From NCBI GenBank assembly GCA_964353405.1, contig CAYGWJ010000353.1:1-5410 (forward strand): a DNA stretch of 5,410 nt. Reading direction: 5' to 3'. The position numbers and the translations under genes are program-made. Each line of letters opens with the position of its first letter. The first letter of the stretch is position 1. The notes under the pieces were generated by a model that was given only the letters and a program-made list of their open reading frames with translations, made no database searches and was not told where the DNA came from. Below are positions 1-5,116 of the stretch, piece by piece. Origin of the DNA: JBGLNJ01 sp964353405 (GTDB lineage Bacteria > Chloroflexota > Anaerolineae > Fen-1058).

Positions 1-458
1 CCCAGGAGCGGGATGACGGCAAAGTAGCCGACGACGATCACCAGCGCGATCGGGTCATTCCAGAACACCAAATCGTCCCACAGTGGCACGACCAATACAG
101 GAATGCCGATCACCACAAACAAGATCGCCGTGATCAAGAACAAACCACGGTTGTTCTCGCTCACTTGCGCCAATTCGGCGGCGGCGTGTTGCTGAACCTG
201 AAGGGCATCCAACGTCCAGTGCGCGAGCAAACCTTCACCGGCAAAAAGGCGCGCCAATGCGGCAGCGCGGGCGCGGTAAAACCATAGTATCACGACTCCG
301 GTAATGAGGACGAACAACCCGACGAATCGCAACGCATAGCCGCCCGCCATCATATCCATTTCGGTCAGGGATGGCAGCAACAGCATCAGCACGCCGACTG
401 CCATGATGAGCAGACCGACGATAACGCCGTCCTTTTCTCTGTTCCGATGCTCGGTCAT
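1..458 (-). CDS. Uncharacterised multi-pass membrane protein, 3' end cut by the window
   Basis: The open frame runs from an ATG at 458-456 to the left edge without a stop, giving 152 complete codons. A ribosome binding site GAGGTG at 468-463 lies 4 bases before the ATG and fixes the start. The protein opens with a charged stretch (MTEHRNREKD). Hydrophobic segments, read by eye, lie at about residues 11-31, 41-61, 104-126 and from 136 to the edge. Between segments 2 and 3 is a soluble loop with LFAGEGLLAHWTLDAL at 71-86, rich in Ala and Gln. The 'GE.LLAHW' stretch recalls a family of unnamed bacterial membrane proteins, but I cannot attach a function. It lies 69 bases behind the methylase stop on the same strand and may be co-transcribed. 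It could be a membrane component of the defence locus or an unrelated housekeeping neighbour; the sequence does not decide. The remaining C-terminus is missing. Confidence 0.8.
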   Translation of the reverse strand, partial: MTEHRNREKDGVIVGLLIMAVGVLMLLLPSLTEMDMMAGGYALRFVGLFVLITGVVILWFYRARAAALARLFAGEGLLAHWTLDALQVQQHAAAELAQVSENNRGLFLITAILFVVIGIPVLVVPLWDDLVFWNDPIALVIVVGYFAVIPLL

Positions 459-527
459 TTTTCACCTCGCTCGATTTGGTTTCAACCTGGCGCGTTTTGC
501 GCGCACGCGGGGGCGGGGGGCAAGGGT
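459..527. other. Short intergenic gap between methylase and membrane protein genes
   Basis: These 69 bases hold the membrane gene's ribosome binding site (468-463) and a G-rich run on the plus strand at 509-520. They also contain a short GCGCG/CGCGC inverted repeat (490-494 with 500-504). On the minus strand this hairpin is not followed by a T tract, so I do not call a terminator. No promoter is recognisable, which fits read-through from the methylase gene. Confidence 0.5.
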
Positions 528-3413
528 TCATAACAAGTCCGTCTGCTGCGGTTTGCTCGCGCCGCGCTCGCGCGCCAGGCGCGTGATTTCCGGCCAGCTT
601 TGCACCAGCCCGTTGTAGGCCAGCGCCTCGGCGGCGCGCTTTTTGCGCTCGCACAACATGTATAAGCGATAGGCCAAGTCGCGCGCCACTTCAGCCTGAC
701 CACCCAACTGCGCGGCGAGTTGCGCGGCGGCTGCTTCACCGACGTTCAGCGTGCGGATGAGGTGATGCACCGTCTCCCACGCCGTCAGGCGTTTGTCGGT
801 CGCGGGGTTCCAACCTGCGGAGAGTTCGTCGACGCGCAGCAGGCGGACTTTGCCTGCTTTGGCCTGCACAACGCCCGCTAACACCAAGCCATTGACCGCC
901 GTGTTCTTGGCTTTGCTCAACGTTTCGGCGTCACCATACGGCCCATCGTTGAAGCCGAATTGCTCGAACCAGGCCAGCGCCCAGCGTGTGTCGGGATCAA
1001 ATTCGTTTTCCTGTTCGGCCAGTGCTTCATCCAGCGTTTGATTGATGAGTTGCAGCGCGGTGCGCACGCGCATGGGCGTGCCGTCGCTTTCCAGCACTTT
1101 GGCATAGCGCGTAAACACGGCCATGCCGGGGCCGAGGCTGGCTTGCGCCAAGTCCACCGGGGCGATGTTGCCGCGTTGCAAATGGCGCAGGGCGATGGGC
1201 AGTTCACGCTTGAGCGCTGCCAGAAAATCGCGGCGCGTGGTGAGCGTCGCATTCGCGGGGCGCGGACGGCAGACGAGGATAATGCTGGTGGCGAGGGCGT
1301 TAGAGTCCATGCCTCTCAAGCGGCTGCTATTCTCAGTCCGCATTGGCCAAGTACCCGTGATTGCAAAGTCAGCCTGTAAGACTGCCTCCAAAAACGTTTC
1401 CCAACCAGTGGATGACATGCCCGCACTTTCGTTCTCTGCTTGCTTGAATGCGTAATAGATGCTGACGGGGAAGGCCGAATTCGCCTGCTCGGCCAGCAGG
1501 TGCATGGCCCGCGTCATGCCGTCCATGAAGAAGGCTTCTGCCTGCTTCTTCCCGCCGTGACGATAAGATGTTACGACCAGCTCCTCCGCCTTCGGCACGG
1601 CCAGTGTGGCGAAAAGTTCAGGAAAGACCGGCTTCAGAGAGCACCGCAACCACACATAGAAAAAGTCCGACAGATCGGCATATGGTACATTGTCGTAGTA
1701 AGGTGGATCAGTAGAAATCACTTTCTCTTTTGAAATGCCCTGTGTGGCTGCATCGAATTGTTCAGCGTGACCTCGAAACCATGCGGGCGTTGATTCAAAC
1801 GCTTTTACGAAGGATTTGTAAATTCCATCCAGAAGAACTTCCCAGCCGCCCGAACTCGAAGAAAGGGAGTTAGCTTCTGCATAGTCCCAGACCATCGGAA
1901 TGGCTTGCCGTCCAAATAACTGCCGCGGACACTGAGCAATTGGCTCCCACCTAACAAAGCTGTTCCCCAAATCTGCCATTTTGTCCAAAGCGAATGCAAG
2001 GTATACGCTTACCGCATCGGCGTAGGCAGTCGCGCCAGTACCACCCGCGCCCAGACCTACGCCATCATCAGACCAACCTGCAGCTAGTGCCGCAATCTTA
2101 ATCTCCATGCGTGCTGATTCCATGAGATCCGAGAAAGTAGTCAAGGCCACTAGCTGACGGGACGTGAAGAGGTCATGCCAATTAGTGACCCCATAGAGGA
2201 TTGGGGTGAACGCTCGCGCATCTTGGACAAGTTGCCCGTCAGGCTCCCATGTTGGTTTAGCCTGAGTTGCAGTCTGCTCGTGATCTAATGTTGGCGGCAA
2301 ATAGACGCGCCCACGTTCACCTTCGGCAACAATTGCCATCAATCTCGCGCCCATGCGTCCAGCCATGCCTTCGGCTTTGATATGTTCACCAGACATTGGC
2401 GAGTCGGACAAGAGGCAGCGGAAGTTTGCGCCGCGTGCCAACTTGGTGCCAGCGTCAATCGCGGCCTTATCACGGGCCATGCCCGTGCGGACTTTAAAAC
2501 GGTACTCTTTGCCGTCAATCACTGGCTCAATCCACGTTTCTTTACCCTTCTTGGTCGAAAGCCAGAACGAAGAAATCAATGGCACCTGGCAGCCGCGATA
2601 AGCCGGGTTGGGGCTTTCTACCGTGCGCGCCCAGAGCCAGGCGATGACCGTTAGATTTTGGATTTTCGATTTTGGATTGCCGATTTCGGATTCGGTGGCG
2701 TGGCGATACGTGCCGTCCTTTTGGCGCACAGCCGCAACCGTCGGATAGAGATGGCCGATGCGCTTCTGCGCCTCGTCGCGCATCCATTGGCCGTAGTAGC
2801 GCACGTCCTCGGCCAGGCCGCGCGCCCCCGGGAACGCGGACGTCCCGTCCGCGAACGGCAGGCGAGACGCCTGCCCTCCCGGATGCACCGGCGGCTTGCC
2901 CGCAAACTTGGGCGGAATCTCGATCATCGCCTTGTTGATCAGCACCGCCACCGGATTCAGATCGCTGGCGTAGGCTTCCAGGCCAAGTCGCTGCGCTTCC
3001 AATGGCAGTGCGCCGCCGCCCGCAAAGGGATCGTGGAAGGCGGGCAATTTGTTTGGGTCCTCGCCGCTCTCTTTGCACCAGCGCGCCCAACTGCGGCGGA
3101 TTTCGGCGCGGGCCGCCTCCAACACGCGCTCGTTCGTGGTGTTTTCCCATACCACCAGTTCGCGGATGAGGTCAAATAGACGCTCTCGTTCGGCGTTCTG
3201 CGCTTCCTCAGTGGGGAACTCGTCCGGCACAGAGGACGGGTCATCCACCATCTGCGCAAAGATCACGGCGCGGGCGGCGGCCAACGGTCGCCGCGCCCAC
3301 CACAGATGCAGCGTGCTGGGATGCCCGTGCCGGATGGATTTTTCGCGCGCGGCGGCGGTGTTGATGTCTTTTAGTGGCAGGGCGACTTCGATGAGTTTTT
3401 TGCGGGTTGTCAA
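528..3413 (-). CDS. DUF1156 domain DNA methylase (putative N6-adenine), defence-associated
   Basis: This 961-residue protein probably methylates adenine in host DNA, marking it as self. Residues 4-60 match the DUF1156 signature, with KKLIEVALPL, then SIRHGHPSTLHLWWARRPLA at 26-45. The SAM-binding motif I is DPFAGGG at 128-134, followed by SDLNP at 150-154. Catalytic motif IV is DPPYYDNVPYADLSDFF at 569-585, and GTWPMRTE follows at 687-694. The C-terminal 250 residues are a helical region without recognised motifs. Family members are about 900-1000 residues, so this is full length. The frame is open back to 3626, but the DUF1156 homology starts at TTG 3413-3411, which has AAGGAG 6 bases upstream. 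Oddities: a REPIN-like insert encodes about residues 178-196 and a heptamer repeat about 240-253. The expected CPNPAC zinc-knuckle cysteines read SPNPAY at 267-272. Base composition is mosaic. Such methylases occur with helicases and ATPases in defence islands (family knowledge); activity of this copy is inferred. Confidence 0.92.
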   Translation of the reverse strand: MTTRKKLIEVALPLKDINTAAAREKSIRHGHPSTLHLWWARRPLAAARAVIFAQMVDDPSSVPDEFPTEEAQNAERERLFDLIRELVVWENTTNERVLEAARAEIRRSWARWCKESGEDPNKLPAFHDPFAGGGALPLEAQRLGLEAYASDLNPVAVLINKAMIEIPPKFAGKPPVHPGGQASRLPFADGTSAFPGARGLAEDVRYYGQWMRDEAQKRIGHLYPTVAAVRQKDGTYRHATESEIGNPKSKIQNLTVIAWLWARTVESPNPAYRGCQVPLISSFWLSTKKGKETWIEPVIDGKEYRFKVRTGMARDKAAIDAGTKLARGANFRCLLSDSPMSGEHIKAEGMAGRMGARLMAIVAEGERGRVYLPPTLDHEQTATQAKPTWEPDGQLVQDARAFTPILYGVTNWHDLFTSRQLVALTTFSDLMESARMEIKIAALAAGWSDDGVGLGAGGTGATAYADAVSVYLAFALDKMADLGNSFVRWEPIAQCPRQLFGRQAIPMVWDYAEANSLSSSSGGWEVLLDGIYKSFVKAFESTPAWFRGHAEQFDAATQGISKEKVISTDPPYYDNVPYADLSDFFYVWLRCSLKPVFPELFATLAVPKAEELVVTSYRHGGKKQAEAFFMDGMTRAMHLLAEQANSAFPVSIYYAFKQAENESAGMSSTGWETFLEAVLQADFAITGTWPMRTENSSRLRGMDSNALATSIILVCRPRPANATLTTRRDFLAALKRELPIALRHLQRGNIAPVDLAQASLGPGMAVFTRYAKVLESDGTPMRVRTALQLINQTLDEALAEQENEFDPDTRWALAWFEQFGFNDGPYGDAETLSKAKNTAVNGLVLAGVVQAKAGKVRLLRVDELSAGWNPATDKRLTAWETVHHLIRTLNVGEAAAAQLAAQLGGQAEVARDLAYRLYMLCERKKRAAEALAYNGLVQSWPEITRLARERGASKPQQTDLL
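2654..2695. repeat. Heptanucleotide tandem repeat (6 units) inside the methylase gene
   Basis: Six consecutive 7-base units read GATTTTG, GATTTTC, GATTTTG, GATTGCC, GATTTCG and GATTCGG on the plus strand. The total of 42 bases is a multiple of three, so the methylase frame is kept. On the minus strand it encodes roughly SEIGNPKSKIQN (about residues 242-253), just before the conserved LTVIAWLWARTV stretch. As I recall the family, no such segment is normal here. The NPKSKIQN reading is typical of heptamer short tandem repeats seen in Chloroflexota and cyanobacterial genomes. Confidence 0.85.
2828..2882. repeat. REPIN-like inverted hairpin pair inside the methylase gene
   Basis: Hairpin A has an 8-base stem, CGCGGACG at 2835-2842 with CGTCCGCG at 2846-2853, and a 3-base loop. 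Hairpin B has an 8-base stem, GGCAGGCG at 2857-2864 with CGCCTGCC at 2868-2875, and loop AGA. They are separated by AAC, and an outer inverted repeat CCGGGA (2828-2833) / TCCCGG (2877-2882) closes the unit like a three-stem cruciform. The element replaces the variable loop of the methylase between KPPV and the conserved GLAEDVRYYG, encoding HPGGQASRLPFADGTSAFPG. Similar translated repeat peptides are scattered through repeat-rich environmental genomes, which supports a mobile palindromic origin. Confidence 0.85.
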
Positions 3414-3419
3414 ACCAAA

Positions 3420-3425
3420 CTCCTT
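3420..3425 (-). promoter_or_regulatory. Ribosome binding site that sets the methylase TTG start
   Basis: AAGGAG on the minus strand lies 6 bases (TTTGGT) before TTG at 3413-3411. DUF1156 homology begins directly at that TTG (TTRKKLIEVALPL). The longer reading back to 3626 would instead pass through the twin-hairpin repeat and the end of the transposase gene. Confidence 0.85.
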
Positions 3426-3437
3426 GATTTCAAACTG

Positions 3438-3492
3438 CGCGACCAGGATGGTCGCGTTCCCAGGGCCGCCGGATAGCCAGCATCTTGCTGGC
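3438..3492. repeat. Twin-hairpin REP-like element between RAYT and methylase genes
   Basis: The first hairpin pairs CGCGACC (3438-3444) with GGTCGCG (3450-3456) around AGGAT and is followed by TTCCCAGG at 3457-3464. The second pairs GCCAGCA (3476-3482) with TGCTGGC (3486-3492) around TCT. The element begins three bases after the RAYT stop codon in transcription order and fills most of the 82-base gap. It may be the 3' REP partner of the transposase. It might also slow or attenuate transcription into the methylase gene, although no T tract follows it. Confidence 0.8.
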
Positions 3493-3495
3493 GCA

Positions 3496-4287
3496 TTACA
3501 CGCGGCGCGCCGCACTGCCAAACCGCCACAGCTCTGCAGACTGGACCAGCCCCGCCTTGACCGGATTCTGCTCAATGTAAGCAACCGTCTGAGCCAAGTG
3601 CTTTTCATCGCGCATAAAGCGATCATAGTACTCGCGCGCCCAGAATGCGCCCTGCCGGTTCAGCAATTCATTCGCCTTCTGCGCCGTAAACGATTTCCAC
3701 GAGTGGAGTACCTTGTACAGCGGATACCCCGGCCAAGTCTCAATCAGCACATGGACATGATTGGGCATGATGCACCAGGCAATCAGACAGTAACGCTGAT
3801 CATCAAAGTACAACAGAGCATTTTCAATCAGCGCGGCGATTCGTTCGTCACGCAGCCAGCACGCGCCGTGCCCGGCATCCTCATAAACAGCAATACGCCG
3901 CCGCAGCGCCACCACGGCCGCATCATCACCAGGTAGATTCTCGCGCCAGTGCAACTCTTCTTTCCAACGCTGGATCACATGCGCGGGCAGTGAGTCGCAC
4001 AGGCGAAAGTTAATGGACTGATACAAGCCCGGCTGATCCAGGTGCGGCAAATAGCCGCGCGAGTACCAGCCTTTGCCGCTGTCAGGTTGGCCGTCACGGA
4101 TGACGGCCTTCCCAGGCGCACCCTTAGGATTGTCGGGATGGCCGTCATCCCGGACGGCCTCCCCAGGCGCACCCTTAGGATTGCCGGGATGGCCGTCGTC
4201 CCTGACGGCCTCCCCAGGCGCACCCTTAGGATTGCCGTCATCCCTGACGGCCTCCTTAACGGAAACAACCTGGGTCACTTTTTTCAT
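3496..4287 (-). CDS. REP-associated tyrosine transposase (RAYT, HUH/Y1 family) with repeat-encoded N-terminus
   Basis: This 263-residue protein is an IS200-related single-strand DNA transposase of the RAYT group, which is proposed to cut and join REP hairpins. The HUH motif is H177-V-H179 in MPNHVHVLIE. The candidate nucleophilic tyrosines are Y220/Y221 in REYYDRFMRDEKHL, and YIEQNPVKAGLV at 237-248 is the family hallmark. Homology starts near GWYSRGYLPH at 73-82. Residues 12-70 are an unusual extension made of repeats: EAVRDDGNPKGAPG once, EAVRDDGHP[G/D]NPKGAPG twice, then a decayed copy. These are the translation of REP-like hairpins. The ATG at 4287-4285 overlaps the preceding TGA as ATGA, with GAGG 4 bases upstream. 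I see no start codon between the repeats and the catalytic domain, so the extension is probably translated. All key residues are present, so it looks intact, possibly domesticated. Confidence 0.9.
   Translation of the reverse strand: MKKVTQVVSVKEAVRDDGNPKGAPGEAVRDDGHPGNPKGAPGEAVRDDGHPDNPKGAPGKAVIRDGQPDSGKGWYSRGYLPHLDQPGLYQSINFRLCDSLPAHVIQRWKEELHWRENLPGDDAAVVALRRRIAVYEDAGHGACWLRDERIAALIENALLYFDDQRYCLIAWCIMPNHVHVLIETWPGYPLYKVLHSWKSFTAQKANELLNRQGAFWAREYYDRFMRDEKHLAQTVAYIEQNPVKAGLVQSAELWRFGSAARRV
4089..4252. repeat. Array of four REP-like palindromes within the RAYT 5' coding region
   Basis: Four hairpins are visible on the plus strand. GGCCGTCA/TGACGGCC spans 4089-4108 (8-base stem). GGCCGTC/GACGGCC spans 4140-4159 and again 4191-4210 (7-base stems). 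GCCGTCA/TGACGGC spans 4234-4251. Stems match across all copies while loops differ (CGGA, ATCCCG, GTCCCT, TCCC). The first three are followed by TTCCCAGG or TCCCCAGG, and units are joined by GCGCACCCTTAGGATTG. Spacings are 51, 51 and about 42 bases, all divisible by three, so the array stays in frame and encodes 17-, 17- and 14-residue repeats. Confidence 0.93.
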
Positions 4288-4859
4288 GCAGCCTCAACCA
4301 GGGCGCGTTCGATCAAGTCCGAGACATTCAGTTGAGCCGCCCACTGGCGCAAGTAGGCCAGGTCAAGCCGGTCGGCCTGCACCTTCATCACGCCGAGCAC
4401 ATCGCGCCACTGCCGGTCTGAAACGCCGCCGCCCATGCGATACCACTCTAGCTTGGCCAGGATCGTATCTTCGGCGGTGGCAACATAGGCCGTGCGTTCC
4501 GGGTCGGTCGCGATCACCTGGGCGATGCGCCGTTCCATTTGCGAGCGGTGAAACGGTCGCTTTTTCAAAATAAAGACATCCACCTTGAACATGGTCTCAA
4601 GATGGATGACGTTGAAACTGCTTTGATGCAGGACCGCCTCACGGATAGATTCAGCGTCCACATAAAAAGTCCCGCCCAGGGCGCGCGCCAGAGGCTCGGC
4701 GTGTTCGAGGCGCAGGTCGGCCACCAGGTCCGAGTCCATCGTCGCCCGCAGGACGCCATGCACCGCGCTCGCCAGCGAGCCGCCGATCAAGTAGGGCGCG
4801 CCCAACGCATCCAGCGCATCAATCACCAACAGCGTCACGGCAATCGGTTCATCCGGCAT
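4284..4859 (-). CDS. AbiEii-like / MNT-type nucleotidyltransferase
   Basis: This 191-residue protein has the nucleotidyltransferase fold signature. The glycine motif GGS is at 26-28 (YLIGGSLASAVHGV), the metal-binding pair D42-x-D44 lies in RATMDSDLV, and a third acidic residue D94 lies in FKVDVFIL. The C-terminal half includes AEDTILAKLEWYR, followed by a helical region, as in the standalone AbiEii/DUF6036-like group. These proteins act as toxin-like nucleotide transferases or as unstudied partners in toxin-antitoxin-type pairs. The substrate here is unknown. The ATG at 4859-4857 shares a base with the upstream TGA (TGATG), and AAGGA sits 9 bases before it, suggesting translational coupling with the partner-like tail encoded just upstream. 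The protein ends ERALVEAA, the usual finish for this group as I recall it, so it looks complete even though the RAYT begins inside its stop codon. Confidence 0.85.
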   Translation of the reverse strand: MPDEPIAVTLLVIDALDALGAPYLIGGSLASAVHGVLRATMDSDLVADLRLEHAEPLARALGGTFYVDAESIREAVLHQSSFNVIHLETMFKVDVFILKKRPFHRSQMERRIAQVIATDPERTAYVATAEDTILAKLEWYRMGGGVSDRQWRDVLGVMKVQADRLDLAYLRQWAAQLNVSDLIERALVEAA

Positions 4860-5116
4860 CAGTTCACATCCTTTTCAAGCGGGCCATACACCCGCGCGGC
4901 CAGTTCTGGGCCAAGACACAAATCGGCCAGACGCCGGCGCAACTCGGCGGGCGCGGCATGCGGGTAACGTGTGCGCAAACCGCTCAGGGCCAGTGTTCGC
5001 ACGGTGCTATTCATCTGCGCTAGCAAGTGCAGCTTGCGCCAGGCCGGCACCTGCCGAAGTAATTCGATTTGAACGCGCTCGGCCTCTGGGCGCGTGTCGG
5101 GCGAGAGTGTGATCAT
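4859..5116 (-). CDS. Possible internally initiated 85-residue partner of the nucleotidyltransferase
   Basis: An ATG at 5116-5114, in the same frame as the DUF3883 protein, begins MITLSPDTRPEAERV and gives an 85-residue product. That is close to the usual size of the small protein paired with AbiEii-like nucleotidyltransferases, as I remember the pair. GGAG at 5128-5125 with an 8-base spacer precedes it. I read this as an alternative product inside the fused frame and not as proof of a separate gene. No stop codon separates it from the DUF3883 domain, so the fused form must also be made if the upstream part is translated. Confidence 0.5.
   Translation of the reverse strand: MITLSPDTRPEAERVQIELLRQVPAWRKLHLLAQMNSTVRTLALSGLRTRYPHAAPAELRRRLADLCLGPELAARVYGPLEKDVN

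Noticed and set aside
1..20. REP-like sequence resembling the RAYT hairpin half (GGGATGACGGC) at the window edge
   Set aside because: No second stem arm is seen in the window, and it is explained as codons for the AVIPLLG membrane segment.
490..504. GCGCG/CGCGC hairpin as a terminator after the methylase
   Set aside because: The stem is only 5 bases and is not followed by a T tract on the minus strand.
235..654. Minus-strand 139-residue frame overlapping the methylase end and the membrane protein start
   Set aside because: The product is very Arg/Ala-rich, with no homology features, and overlaps two better supported genes in another frame. The ATG at 532-530 overlapping the methylase stop has no convincing ribosome binding site.
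3414..3626. N-terminal extension of the methylase frame by 71 residues to the ATG at 3626
   Set aside because: It would read through the twin-hairpin repeat and overlap the RAYT C-terminus by about 130 bases. DUF1156 homology and a strong AAGGAG site both point to the TTG at 3413.
2658..3936. Long plus-strand open frames opposite the methylase 5' half and the RAYT
   Set aside because: These are antisense shadows of high-GC coding sequence, with no domain signatures, while the minus-strand genes have clear family motifs.
4089..4252. CRISPR array at the 51-base repeats
   Set aside because: There are only four units and no unique spacers, since inter-hairpin segments are as conserved as the hairpins. 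The array is also translated in frame as part of the RAYT.
3975..4268. Minus-strand 97-residue frame through the hairpin array, with AAGGAGG (4257-4251) 9 bases before an internal ATG at 4241
   Set aside because: The product is repetitive (AILRVRLGRPSG units), out of frame with the RAYT and without recognisable domains. The good ribosome binding site appears accidental, because the 51-base repeat leaves several frames open.
4042..4573. Plus-strand open frames across the hairpin array and nucleotidyltransferase gene
   Set aside because: They lie antisense to two well supported genes, are low complexity over the repeats, and are open only because the GC-rich repeats lack stops.
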